Positions 47,370 to 57,437 of a DNA stretch of 64,000 nt are shown one piece after another. The translations under genes and the position numbers were made by a program. Position 1 is the stretch's first letter. Every line of letters begins with the position of its first letter. The notes beneath the pieces were generated by a model. That model saw only the letters and a list, made by a program, of their open reading frames with translations, searched no databases and was not told where the DNA came from. The stretch comes from Nannocystis bainbridge (GTDB taxonomy: Bacteria > Myxococcota_A > Polyangia > Nannocystales > Nannocystaceae), in the NCBI RefSeq assembly GCF_028368995.1, contig NZ_JAQNDL010000003.1:2666001-2730000 (forward strand). The letters run 5' to 3'.

Positions 47370-47395
47370 TCCAAAAGGTCATTGTCAACACCCGC

Positions 47396-47698
47396 TCAGC
47401 GCAACATGCGATCGAGCTCGTCCTGGACCTTGCCCTCGACCGCGCCCCTGAACCCGCGCAGCAGCAGCGGCAGATCGATCTCCACCCGCACGCTGGTGTC
47501 GTCGACGCTGACCGTCCCCGACGTCCCGCGGGCCGCCCCGCGCGGCGTGTCGAAGCGTAATTGGTCGCCCTTCCAGTGCCAGCGGATCCCCAGCTTCGCC
47601 TCCATGCTGAGCGCCAGCGACTCGGTCTTCTGCCGCGCCATCGCCTTGCCCAGCGCGTTCGGGCGCCGAATGCTGATGTTGGCCATGATCGGCAGCAT
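47396..47698 (-). CDS. Polyhydroxyalkanoate-system family protein
   Basis: 100 residues from the ATG at 47698 (GGGGAAG 9 bases upstream); an internal ATG at 47686 gives the familiar MANISIRRPNALGKA start. It matches the small PHA_gran_rgn family: RRPNALGKAMARQKTESLA, LGIRWHWKGDQLRF, GTVSVDDTSVRVEIDLPLLL and a closing helix FRGAVEGKVQDELDRML. The family occurs near polyhydroxyalkanoate granule genes but has no proven role, and no PHA synthase is in this window. The gene is divergent from the FabV-like gene. Confidence 0.8.
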   Translation of the reverse strand: MLPIMANISIRRPNALGKAMARQKTESLALSMEAKLGIRWHWKGDQLRFDTPRGAARGTSGTVSVDDTSVRVEIDLPLLLRGFRGAVEGKVQDELDRMLR

Positions 47699-47912
47699 GA
47701 CTCGAGACTTCCCCTCGACCACCGGTGGTCCGGGTCGCACTCCGACGCGTCTCACACCGCGTGCGGGCCCGGCTCGACGGGCGTCCGCGGCCCCTCTACG
47801 CGCCCTCCGCGCTCGCAGCACGAACGCCCGCATGCGCCCGTGACCGCCCGCGCGCGCATGCGCCTGCGCCCGCGCCCCGCGGCCTCGCCGGCGTGGTAGA
47901 AGGCCCGCCGTC

Positions 47913-49181
47913 ATGCGCCTCGCTGTCCCGAAGTTCCAGTTCCGCTTCGTGCCCTCGCTCGGCCACGTCATCCACCCGGGCAACTTCCACCCGGTCGGCG
48001 TCCAGCGCTCGGCCGACGCGCTGGTCGACCGCGCCGCCGCCAGCGACCTCGCGCGGCCCGCTGGCGAGTCCGGCGCCTGGCTGGTGGTCGGCGGCTCCGG
48101 CGGCTTCGGCAGCGCCGCGCGCGTGGTCCTCGGGACCTGCCTCGGCGCCCACACCCTGAACGTCTCTTACGATCCCGCGCCGCAGCCCGAGAGCTCCAAC
48201 AAGCTGCGCAAGATCGGCTCGCCCGGGTTCCACCGCACCCTGGCGATCGAGCGGCGCCTGCGGGCCCGCGGCACCGTCGCCCGCACGGTCCTCGGCGACG
48301 CCTTCGACCCGGCGGTGCTGGCGGCCGCGATCGCGGAGATCCGCGAGAACTTCGGCGGCAAGCTGCACGGCCTCGTGTGGGCGCTGGCGGCCCCGCGCGC
48401 GACCGACCCGCGCACCGGCAAGCCGGTCCAGAGCGCCCTCAGGCCGCTCGGCAAGCCCGCCACCGTGCGCACCTTCAGCGGCCGCGGCGAGACCCCGGCC
48501 GACCTGCCCAAGCTCGTCGAGCTCGAGCTGCCGCCCGGCACACCCGAGGAGGCGGTCGCCACCCAGTTCGTCATGGGCGGGCGGATCGTCGAGCAGTGGA
48601 TCGACGCGCTCTTGCAGCAAGACCTGCTGGCGCCCGGCTTCACCCTGGCGACCATCTCGTACCGCGGCAACCCGCTCAACGCCGCCGTCTATCGCAACGG
48701 CCTGATCGGCCTCGCCAAGGCCGACCTCGAGTTCTACACCCGGGCGATCGACGCGGTCCTGCGCGCGCGCGTCGGCGGCCGTGCCGTCGCCGTCGAGGGC
48801 CCCGCCGTCGTCACCGAGGCCTCGGGCGGGATCCCCGGCGTCCCGTACTACATGGCCCTCGTGCGCGACGTCCTCGGCGACCGCTTCGAGGACCCGCTCG
48901 CCTCCATGCTCCGCCTGTTCCGCGACAAGCTCCCGCCCGGCGGCGAGCCCGTGGTCGACGCCGAGGGCCTGGTCCGCCTCGACGACGTCGAGCTCGACGA
49001 CGCCGTGCAGGCCGAGCTCTCGCGCCGCTTCTTCGCCGGCCAGCCCGGCGACGCCTTCGACCCCGAGCTCTACCAGCGCTTCATGGACGAGTACGCCCGC
49101 ACCCGCGGCTTCAACGTCGAAGGCGTCGACTACGCCGCCGAGTTCGACACCGACGAAGTCTGCCGCGCCGAGATCGCGTAA
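47913..49181 (+). CDS. FabV-like trans-2-enoyl-ACP/CoA reductase
   Basis: 422 residues starting MRLAVPKFQFRFVPSLG. The cofactor loop GGSGGFGSAARVVLGT replaces the usual G-A-S-x-G-Y-G of FabV. The family elements HGLVWALAAPR, QFVMGGRIVEQWIDALL, ISYRGNPLNAAVYRNGLIG and a YX8K catalytic pair (Tyr and Lys in VYRNGLIGLAKADLEFY) are present. YX8K is the diagnostic spacing of FabV rather than FabI (YX6K). It would reduce a trans-2-enoyl thioester with NAD(P)H, in fatty acid synthesis or butyrate metabolism. Length is close to the roughly 400 typical. The N-terminal GCR..NV hallmark is not clear, so it is a divergent member. It precedes the RlmI-like gene by 12 bases. Confidence 0.75.
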   Translation: MRLAVPKFQFRFVPSLGHVIHPGNFHPVGVQRSADALVDRAAASDLARPAGESGAWLVVGGSGGFGSAARVVLGTCLGAHTLNVSYDPAPQPESSNKLRKIGSPGFHRTLAIERRLRARGTVARTVLGDAFDPAVLAAAIAEIRENFGGKLHGLVWALAAPRATDPRTGKPVQSALRPLGKPATVRTFSGRGETPADLPKLVELELPPGTPEEAVATQFVMGGRIVEQWIDALLQQDLLAPGFTLATISYRGNPLNAAVYRNGLIGLAKADLEFYTRAIDAVLRARVGGRAVAVEGPAVVTEASGGIPGVPYYMALVRDVLGDRFEDPLASMLRLFRDKLPPGGEPVVDAEGLVRLDDVELDDAVQAELSRRFFAGQPGDAFDPELYQRFMDEYARTRGFNVEGVDYAAEFDTDEVCRAEIA

Positions 49182-49193
49182 CCTCCGCCTCGC

Positions 49194-50378
49194 GTGCCCG
49201 CCGTCCTCGTCCCCGATCGCCTCACCCGCCACGTCGCCGCCGGCCACCCGTGGCTGTACGCCGACGCCGTCCCCGAGGTCGGTGGCGCCCGCACCGGCGA
49301 CATCGTCCTCCTGGTCGGCCAGGGTCGGCGGCCGATCGGTCACGCGATCTTCGACGCCGACTCGCCGATCGCCCTGCGCGTGCTCGCCACCCGCAAGGAC
49401 GAGCGGCCCGGCCCCGCATTGTGGCGCCGGCGGATCGAGACCGCCTGGCGGCTGCGCCAGACCACCCTCGACCTGTCCACCACCGACGCCTTCCGCGTGC
49501 TCCACGGCGAGGGCGATCGCCTGCCCGGCGTCGTCGTCGATCTGTACGCCGGCTGCGCCGTGCTCAAGCTCGACACCGCCGCCTGGCTGCCGCACCTCGA
49601 CGACCTCACCGCAGCGATCGTCGAGGTCGTCAATCCGCGCTCGCTGTGGTTCAAGGGTCTGAGCGGCCAGCGCGGCGGCGACGAAGTGCCGGCCTCGCAG
49701 CGCCCGCGCGTGCTCGCCGGCGAGGAGCCGCCGCCGCAGGTCGAGATCCGCGAGCACGGCATGCGCATGCGCGTCGACGTGCGGCGCGGCCAGAAGACCG
49801 GCATGTTCCTCGACCAGCGCGAGAACCGGCGCCTCATCCGCCAGGTCGCGCGCGGGCGCGAGACCCTCAACCTGTTCTCGTACACCGGCGGCTTCTCGCT
49901 GGCCGCCGCGCTCGGCGGGGCTCCGCGCGTCACCAGCGTCGACCTCGCGCGCAACGCCGTCGACGCCGCGCGTGACAACTTCGCCCTCAACGACCTCGAC
50001 CCCGCCGCGCACGCCTTCGTCGCCGCCGACGCCTTCGCCTTCCTCGAGCAGACCGCCGGCGCCGCCTACGACCTCGTCATCGTCGACCCGCCCTCGTTCG
50101 CGCCCAATCACAAGGCCGTGCGCGCCGCCGAGGCCGCCTACGCCCGCCTCAACGCCAGCGCCCTGCGCCAGGTCCGCCCCGGCGGCCTGCTCGCCGCCGC
50201 CAGCTGTTCGAGCCATGTCCCGATGGACATGTTCTTGAGGATCCTCAGCGAGGCCGCGCGGCAAGCGAGGCGCCCGCTGCGACTGCTCGAGGTGCGCCAC
50301 GAGCCGCCCGACCACCCGTCACCGCTGCACTTCCCCGAGGGTCGTTACCTCAAGTTCGTGCTCGCGGTGGCCGAGTAG
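49194..50378 (+). CDS. RlmI-like 23S rRNA (cytosine-C5) methyltransferase
   Basis: 394 residues from a GTG at 49194. N-terminal PUA-type domain (about 1-75) with RHVAAGHPWLYADAV; then an RlmI-type middle with GDRLPGVVVDLYAG; then a Rossmann SAM domain (about 215-390) with GMFLDQRENRR, VLNLFSYTG-like TLNLFSYTGGFSLAAA, SVDLARNAVDAARDNF, VIVDPPSFAP and AASCSSHV. The catalytic Cys in ASCSSHV fits the RlmI group, which methylates C1962 of 23S rRNA. It is cytosolic. Same strand as the FabV-like gene, 12 bases away. A palindrome-like stretch at 50214-50227 falls on a conserved part of the gene and is probably chance. Confidence 0.85.
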   Translation: MPAVLVPDRLTRHVAAGHPWLYADAVPEVGGARTGDIVLLVGQGRRPIGHAIFDADSPIALRVLATRKDERPGPALWRRRIETAWRLRQTTLDLSTTDAFRVLHGEGDRLPGVVVDLYAGCAVLKLDTAAWLPHLDDLTAAIVEVVNPRSLWFKGLSGQRGGDEVPASQRPRVLAGEEPPPQVEIREHGMRMRVDVRRGQKTGMFLDQRENRRLIRQVARGRETLNLFSYTGGFSLAAALGGAPRVTSVDLARNAVDAARDNFALNDLDPAAHAFVAADAFAFLEQTAGAAYDLVIVDPPSFAPNHKAVRAAEAAYARLNASALRQVRPGGLLAAASCSSHVPMDMFLRILSEAARQARRPLRLLEVRHEPPDHPSPLHFPEGRYLKFVLAVAE

Positions 50379-50385
50379 TTCGCGC

Positions 50386-50718
50386 TCACTTCACCGCCAG
50401 CAGCTCGACCTCGAACAGCAGCGCCGCGTGCGGCGGGATCGCGTCGGAGAACCCGCGACGCCCGTACCCCAGGTGATGCGGGATCGTCAGCCGCCGCTTG
50501 CCGCCGACCTTCATGCCGACCACGCCCTGGTCCCAGCCCTTGATGACGTCGCCGGCCCCGAGCTGAAAGTCGAACGGTCGCCCGCGATCGAGCGAGCTGT
50601 CGAACTTGGCCCCGCCTTCGACGAGCCAGCCGGTGTAGTGCACGCGGACCTGCTTGCCCGCCTCGGCGGTCGCCCCGGTGCCCTCGACGATGTCTTCGAT
50701 CTGCAGCTCTTCGGCCAT
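50386..50718 (-). CDS. FKBP-type peptidyl-prolyl isomerase
   Basis: 110 residues from the ATG at 50718. Single FKBP domain: VRVHYTGWLVEGGAKFDSSLDRGRPFDFQLG (read as adjacent pieces), GDVIKGWDQGVVGMKVGGKRRLTIPHHLGYG and HAALLFEVELLAVK. All the core pocket residues (Tyr, Phe, Asp, Trp, Tyr, Phe) are in place. No signal peptide, so it acts in the cytosol as a prolyl isomerase. It converges on the RlmI-like gene with 7 bases between stops. The 350 bases upstream, 50719-51070, contain no feature I recognise. Confidence 0.95.
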   Translation of the reverse strand: MAEELQIEDIVEGTGATAEAGKQVRVHYTGWLVEGGAKFDSSLDRGRPFDFQLGAGDVIKGWDQGVVGMKVGGKRRLTIPHHLGYGRRGFSDAIPPHAALLFEVELLAVK

Positions 50719-51070
50719 GACCGAGCCTAGCGCACCTGCGCCGGCCTGTCGCCCGCGAGACCCGCGTTCGCACGCGACTTCGCGCCGCGCTCGGGCCACG
50801 CGCGCAGCGACTCGACATGCCGCGAACCATCAGCACGACCTCGGACCGAGTCACCGGTGTTACGAACTCTGTGCCGCCGTCAACGCCCGCCGCCAGTCCT
50901 TCGCCGAAGTCACGATCCGCGTCGCCGTGATCCTTCCCTGTCGCCCCTGCGCCGCGTCAGACTTCACGCACGCGTCAGCGCGGCCTGGAGGCACCCGTGA
51001 GCCCGCGTCGGATCGTCGCAGCCTTGCGAGCGGTGGTCGCGCTGTCCCGGACGCGCTAGCTTCACGCCCG

Positions 51071-51376
51071 ATGCTCAACACCGAGATTGGTCGGTTCCGC
51101 CTCGTCAGCCTCCTCGAAGGCGTCTCGTTCCTCGTGCTGCTCGGCATCGCCATGCCGCTCAAGTACGCCGCCGGCATCCCCGAGGCCGTGCGCTACGTCG
51201 GCTGGGCCCACGGTCTGCTGTTCGTGCTCTTCATCCTCGCCCTGCTCTCGGCCTCGACCGCCGCCCGCTGGCCGCTGTCGAAGATCGCCGGCGCCTTCAT
51301 CGCCAGCATCGTCCCCTTCGGCGCCTTCGTGCTCGAGCGGCGCCTCCGCGAAGAAGAGCGGGCCACCGCGCGCTGA
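51071..51376 (+). CDS. DUF3817 membrane protein
   Basis: 101 residues starting MLNTEIGRFRLVSLLEGVSF. Three hydrophobic segments: LVSLLEGVSFLVLLGIAMPLK, YVGWAHGLLFVLFILALLSA and IAGAFIASIVPFGAFVLER (each longer run is read as two pieces here). The pattern FRLVSLLEG plus GWAHGLLF is that of DUF3817, an inner membrane protein of unknown function that often stands alone or beside respiratory genes. It ends with a charged LRREE-type tail. No partner is evident here. The segment 51377-51535 shows no gene. Confidence 0.85.
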   Translation: MLNTEIGRFRLVSLLEGVSFLVLLGIAMPLKYAAGIPEAVRYVGWAHGLLFVLFILALLSASTAARWPLSKIAGAFIASIVPFGAFVLERRLREEERATAR

Positions 51377-51535
51377 ACCCTCACCGCGGCCCGTGGCCCG
51401 CGAGCGGTGCATTGATTCGCAGTTCGGCGAACCCTCTACTCGCGCCGCGCGGCCCAGCGCGCCGCCGACGCTCCAGGCCCGCGCGAGCGCCGGGTCGACC
51501 GCAGCCCCGTCGTCGGCGGTGAAGCCCGCTCGCGC

Positions 51536-52294
51536 TCACGAAGGCGCGGCCACGTCGTTCGGCAGCTCGATCATCCGGAAGTGCGGCCCGTCGGGGTTGA
51601 GCCGGCGCAGCAGCGGCAGCGCCACGTTGTACACCGGCACCCCGTTGCTCATCTGTCCTTCGGGACATCCCTTGTGCGCGTGGCCGTGGACCACCGCCGA
51701 CACCGGGTAGCGCATCAACGGCTCTTCGAGCCGGCTCGAGCCGAGGAACGGGAAGATCTCGAGCGGCTCGCCCTCGACCGTCCCCCGGATCGGCGAGTAG
51801 TGCAGCAGCGCCAGGCGCTGCGGCGTACGCAGGCGGGCCAGCGCCGACTCGAGCTTGAGCGCCTCGTCGAGCGTCTCGCGCACGAACGCCTTGGTCCCCG
51901 ACTCGCCCCACGGGCCCAGCGAGTAGCGGCCGAACCCGCCGCAGAAGCCCTTGATCCCGGCGATCCCGACCCCGCGGACCTCGATCGACTCGCCGTCGAG
52001 CACCGTCACGCCGGCCGCGGTGAGGATCTCCTTCACCTCGTTCTCGTGGCCTGACTCGTAGTCGTGGTTGCCCAGCACCGCCACGATCGGCGCGCGCAGC
52101 CCGTGCAGCTCGCGCGCCAGCACATGCGCCTCCTCGGGCAGGCCGTAGTCCGTCAGGTCGCCGCACATCACCAGGACGTCGGCGTTCTGGGCCGCTTGTT
52201 GCAGCAGCGGCGCCAGCGCCCCGTGCGAGTGCTTGGTGCAGTGCAGGTCGCTGACCGCCGCGATGCGGGTGTTCGTGCTCGTCGCGCCATCCAT
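51536..52294 (-). CDS. Calcineurin-like metallophosphoesterase
   Basis: 252 residues from the ATG at 52294. Metal-binding motifs in order: VSDLHCTKHS (Asp, His), CGDLTDYG, LGNHDYESGH, LLHYSPIRGT and VHGHAHKG. This is the class III calcineurin-like fold. It would hydrolyse a phosphomono- or diester; the substrate is unknown. A palindrome TGTCC-TTCG-GGACA (51654-51667) lies in frame and encodes CPEGQ just after the HGHAHKG loop. It begins 3 bases after the nucleotidyltransferase stop, so the two genes form a transcriptional pair. Confidence 0.9.
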   Translation of the reverse strand: MDGATSTNTRIAAVSDLHCTKHSHGALAPLLQQAAQNADVLVMCGDLTDYGLPEEAHVLARELHGLRAPIVAVLGNHDYESGHENEVKEILTAAGVTVLDGESIEVRGVGIAGIKGFCGGFGRYSLGPWGESGTKAFVRETLDEALKLESALARLRTPQRLALLHYSPIRGTVEGEPLEIFPFLGSSRLEEPLMRYPVSAVVHGHAHKGCPEGQMSNGVPVYNVALPLLRRLNPDGPHFRMIELPNDVAAPS

Positions 52295-52297
52295 CCG

Positions 52298-53080
52298 TCA
52301 CCTCCCGTGCTTGTCGATCGCGGCCGTCCAGTGGGCGATGTCTTCGCGCGACATCCAGTGCTCCTCGAGCCGGGCGTCGGCGAGGTCCCACAGGTCGATG
52401 TCGGTCAGGTATTGCTGTCTCGACAGCAACGTCCCTTTGCACACGCTCGTCTGGTCATATCCGTCGCGGCGCAGGCGGTCGAGCATGTCGCGCATCACCC
52501 GGTCGGGGATCTTGCTCTGCTCCCCGGGGTAGATGAAGCCGAACAGGATCAGGTGCGACAGCAGCACGCGGAAGTGTTCGCCGAAGCGCTCGACCAGGCG
52601 GTCCCAGTCGAGCTGGTCGGCGCAGGAGCGCAGCACGTGGGCGACGTCGGCCCCGTCGAAGCGCTCGCGCTCCATGATGAACGCCTTGCTCCACACCATC
52701 TCTTCGGGCGGCACCAGCAGCACGCTCTGGCCGAGCACCATGTCGCGGGGGGCGTGCGCGAACCATTGCTCGTCGACGCGGGCCACCGCGTTGCCGGAGC
52801 TGAAGATCACGTCGACGAAGTCCTCGCCGCAGTGGCACTTGCCCAGCCAGTGCGGGTACGCCATGTCGCAGGCGAAGCCCTCGGCGGCCAGCACCTCGAG
52901 CGTGCGCTCGGCGTCCTCCGGCAGCACGAAGATGTCGAGGTCCTTGGTGTGGCGCTCGATGCTGGTGTAGCGGGCGAACGCGTAGGCGCCGCCCACCATG
53001 AACGGCACCTCTGCGTTCGTCAGCGCGATCATCGTGCGGACGTAGAATGCCCGGGCGTGTGGGTCCACGAGGTCGGTCAT
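52298..53080 (-). CDS. Nucleotidyltransferase-fold protein
   Basis: 260 residues from the ATG at 53080 (MTDLVDPHARAFYV). Residues about 20-60 are a minimal nucleotidyltransferase start: FMVGGAYAFARYTSIERHT and KDLDIFVLPED, where the VGG helix and the DLDIFV aspartates would bind nucleotide and metal. VDVIFSSG may carry the third carboxylate. The C-terminal half is helical (WDRLVERFGEHFRVLL). The architecture resembles MNT-like/DUF nucleotidyltransferases; its substrate is unknown. Operon with the phosphoesterase downstream suggests add-and-remove chemistry on one target, by inference. Confidence 0.75.
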   Translation of the reverse strand: MTDLVDPHARAFYVRTMIALTNAEVPFMVGGAYAFARYTSIERHTKDLDIFVLPEDAERTLEVLAAEGFACDMAYPHWLGKCHCGEDFVDVIFSSGNAVARVDEQWFAHAPRDMVLGQSVLLVPPEEMVWSKAFIMERERFDGADVAHVLRSCADQLDWDRLVERFGEHFRVLLSHLILFGFIYPGEQSKIPDRVMRDMLDRLRRDGYDQTSVCKGTLLSRQQYLTDIDLWDLADARLEEHWMSREDIAHWTAAIDKHGR

Positions 53081-53254
53081 GCGTCGTGCCTTCGGCATGG
53101 GGTTCTGGAACCTGAGCACCGCGGCGCCAAGCGTCGAAGCGGCGTCCGCCGCGACCGCCGAAAAGTGTGCTTCGCGTCAAATTCCGCCGCTGCCGGCCCG
53201 ATCGGCGGCGAACACGCGGCACCCCGGGCGCGGCCGGCGTCGGGGCTACGGGCC

Positions 53255-54760
<1,506 letters not shown>

Positions 54761-55340
54761 GGCCGGCAGCATAAGAGAATTCGGGCCCGCGGCGCCATCG
54801 CGCGTCCGCTCACGCTGATGCGCCCAGCAGCGCCCCGCGAGCCCTGCGAGCACGCGTCCGCGCGAGCGCGCCGGGCCGCACCCGCGGCCGGCCCCGCGCT
54901 GTCCGCTCCCCCTTGACGGCGCGACCCGCACCCGGAGATCGCCGCACCTCCGCCGGCAGACCCCCGCCTGCGGCCGCGCCGGATGGCGCGCTCGGTCCCC
55001 GCGCGCCCGCGTGCCCGCGGCGCCGACGTCCGCCGCCGCCTCCGACCGCCGCCCCGTCCGGGCCTGTCCCTTCGGACATCCGGTCTCCGCGCTCCCTGAC
55101 CGCATTTCACAATGCGCCGATCTTGCGTGACACCGGCGCAGCGGTGAATCAAAGCAGTTTGTTCTCAGCACATTGATCCGCGTCCGCGCGCGCCCCCGCC
55201 CGTCGCTCGCAGGCCCCAATCCATCCGCGTCTGCGCATTTCGTCGCCACGAATACGGCGTTCCTCGCGATCGCTCGTTCCCCGCCGCGTCCGTTCGCGCT
55301 TGAATGTAGCGAGACGCGAGCCTATCCTCGCCGCGGTCGG
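54761..55340. other. 580-base gap, Arg/Ala-rich in all frames, no gene
   Basis: No frame gives a recognisable protein. The only structure I see is a palindrome at 55064-55082 (CCTGTCCCTTCGGACATC). The right part is less GC-rich (TTTCACAATGCGCCGATCTTG) and may hold a promoter for the histidine kinase pair. Confidence 0.5.
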
Positions 55341-55732
55341 ATGGACGAATCGATGATGACGCTGCGACGTCTGCTCGCGGTCCACGACGAGGCCATCATC
55401 GACGCCGGCCTGGCGTGGGTGCGCCAGGCCGGCGCGCTCGACCTCGCGGAGCGGCCGCTCGCCGAGGCCCGGGCCCTGGTCGCCGACAGCGGCTCCTTCG
55501 CGTTCCACCCCGCGGGTTCTTCGCTCCGCATCTCCACCCCGCTGCGCCGCTCCTTCGCATTCCACCCCGCCGGTTCTTCACCCCCGCGCGCGGCACCGGC
55601 GGCAGCGGGCTCGCGCTCCACATCGTCCTCCACCCTGTCACCGAGTTGCTGGGCGGCACCATTCACCTCGACCCCGCGCCCGAGCGCGGCGCTCGCTTCA
55701 ACGTCCGCTTCCCCCCCGAGGCCGGCGCATGA
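55341..55732 (+). pseudogene. Histidine kinase remnant with internal deletion and frameshift
   Basis: An ATG at 55341 opens a frame (MDESMMTLRRLLAVHDEAII ... EARALVADSG) that looks like the start of a sensor protein. The end, in a different frame (55560-55732), is the last part of a HATPase domain: FFTPARGTGGSGLALHIV, LLGGTIHLDPAPERG and ARFNVRFP. HisKA, the N box and most of the ATPase are missing. The join contains a 57-base tandem duplication (TCCTTCGCGTTCCACCCCGC at 55494, repeated at 55551). The stop overlaps the ATG of the intact kinase (ATGA at 55729), suggesting the lost gene was once the upstream partner in a kinase pair. Confidence 0.75.
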
Positions 55733-57258
55733 CCCCTCCTGAAACGCGAACTTGCTCGATTCGGACCCCCTCTGCCCCGCTCGTGCCCCACCTCGGTCGC
55801 CTCGAGCTCGACCCGCGGCTGGTCGTCCGCAGCTTCGACGCCGGCTTCGCCGCGCTCGCGGGCGAGCGCGCCGACGAGGTCCTCGGGCGCCCGCTCGACG
55901 CCCTCTTCAGCGTCCGTGACCGCCGGGGGATCCGCCGCTTCGACGAGGCCATCAGCCACAGCGACGCCCGCCACATCGACCTCCACATCGACCTTCACCT
56001 CGGCGCCCGCGACGTCCTCGCCCGCCTCCTCCTCTCGCGCACCGATGTCGGCTGGCTCGCCTTCGTCGAGGATCTCGGCGGCGCCGGCAACCTCGTGTCC
56101 GAGCTGGCCCACAGCCGCGAGCTGTGGCGCGAGGTCGTGCATCAATCGGCCGAGGGCGTCGCCGTGCTCGGCAGCGACGGCCGCCTGCTCGAGTACAACC
56201 CCGCCTTCTTCCGCCTGCTCGACCTCCGCTCGACCCGCAACATCGCCCTCAGCGAGGAGGCCGTGCGCGGCGCCCCGCTCGTCGACCTGCTGCTCGACGA
56301 CTCGCTCGCCCCTCTGCGCGAGCACCTCGCCGGCAGCGGCGGGCTCGCCCGCGAATTGCAGCACCGCAGTCGCTGCCTCGAGTTCGCCGTTCGCCCGCTC
56401 GCCTTGCCGCGCCAGCGGTTCGCCGGCGTCTGGCTGGCCTTGCGCGACATCACCGAGCGGCGCCGCGCCGAGCGTCTGCGGGCCGCCCTCGACGCCGCCC
56501 GCGAGGAGCTCTTGCTCAAGGAGAAGCTCGCCGCGCTCGGCGGCCTCGTCGACGGCATCGCCCACGAGCTCGGCGACCCGCTCGGCGTCGCCGTCACCGC
56601 CGCCGGCCTCGCCCGCGATCAGCTGCACGAGCTGCGCGCCTCGTTCGAGGCCGGCATCCTGCGCCAGCGCGACATGCGGCACCACCTGCAGCAGGCCCTG
56701 GCCGCCGCCGACCTCGCCCTCGCCAACCTGCGCCGCGCCGCCGCCCTCGTCGCTGGCGTCAAGCGGGTCGCCGTCGACAGCTCCGAGACAATTCGGAGGG
56801 ACATGTCCGTCGGGACATATGTCAATACCATCGTCGCCGGCCTGAGCCCGTGGACCGCCGGCACCCCGCACCGCGTCCACGTCGAACTGCGCGCCGACCC
56901 GCTCGTCTCCGTGTTCCCGGCCGCCCTGGCGCAGATCGTCACCAACCTGGTCCACAACGCCCTGACTCATGCCTTCCCTGCCGGTCGCCCCGGTCGCATC
57001 GTCGTGTGGGTCGACGTCGCCGGCGACAAGGTCGAGATAGGCTGCCGCGACGACGGCGTCGGCATGACCCCCACCACCTTGCCGCGGATCTACGAGCCCT
57101 TCTTCACCACCACCCGCGAGCACGGCACCGGCCTCGGCCTCTACATCGTCCACAACCTCGTCACCGACCTCCTGCGCGGCACCGTCGTCGCCCGCTCCAC
57201 CCCCGAGCGCGGCACCACCGTGGTCATCCGCTTCCCCGCCCGCCCCGCAGACCCGTGA
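55729..57258 (+). CDS. Soluble PAS-containing sensor histidine kinase
   Basis: 509 residues. No membrane helices. PAS-like segments fill about 20-120 and 130-240 (VVHQSAEGVAVLGSDGRLLEYNPAFF, read as two pieces). The HisKA part has ALGGLVDGIAHELGDPLG, with phospho-acceptor His279. The HATPase has the N box IVTNLVHNALTHAF, DDGVGMTPTTLPRIYEPFF and GTGLGLYIVHNL, with ERGTTVVIRFP at the end. Between HisKA and the ATPase a palindrome at 56797-56822 encodes RRDMSVGTYVN in frame. It follows the kinase remnant by ATGA overlap. No response regulator is adjacent. The ALA-rich coiled linker (LRRAAALVAGVKRVAVD) is typical of NtrB-like kinases. Confidence 0.88.
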   Translation: MTPPETRTCSIRTPSAPLVPHLGRLELDPRLVVRSFDAGFAALAGERADEVLGRPLDALFSVRDRRGIRRFDEAISHSDARHIDLHIDLHLGARDVLARLLLSRTDVGWLAFVEDLGGAGNLVSELAHSRELWREVVHQSAEGVAVLGSDGRLLEYNPAFFRLLDLRSTRNIALSEEAVRGAPLVDLLLDDSLAPLREHLAGSGGLARELQHRSRCLEFAVRPLALPRQRFAGVWLALRDITERRRAERLRAALDAAREELLLKEKLAALGGLVDGIAHELGDPLGVAVTAAGLARDQLHELRASFEAGILRQRDMRHHLQQALAAADLALANLRRAAALVAGVKRVAVDSSETIRRDMSVGTYVNTIVAGLSPWTAGTPHRVHVELRADPLVSVFPAALAQIVTNLVHNALTHAFPAGRPGRIVVWVDVAGDKVEIGCRDDGVGMTPTTLPRIYEPFFTTTREHGTGLGLYIVHNLVTDLLRGTVVARSTPERGTTVVIRFPARPADP

Positions 57259-57437
57259 ATCACGACACCCGCCGAGCAGCCCTCTCCGACGCTCCACCCG
57301 CAGGTCCACGATTCCTCGCCGCTCGTTACCTCCGACCCTCCTCGTCGCAACCAACCCGCGCCCTTGATGCGACCTGCTCGAGTATATTAGCCATGCCTTC
57401 GCGGCCTCGTGGACCGCTCTTCGCTCGCCCGTCCGCC

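Noticed and set aside
50214..50227. ATGTCCCGATGGACAT inside the RlmI-like gene
   Set aside because: It overlaps the family-typical SHV segment with no sign of extra residues; likely chance.
51654..51667. Palindrome in the phosphoesterase gene as an insertion
   Set aside because: It is a perfect TTCG-loop copy, but the protein around HGHAHKG to GVPVYNVA keeps the length usual for the family as I recall it, so insertion is not supported; it is kept only as a copy of the motif.
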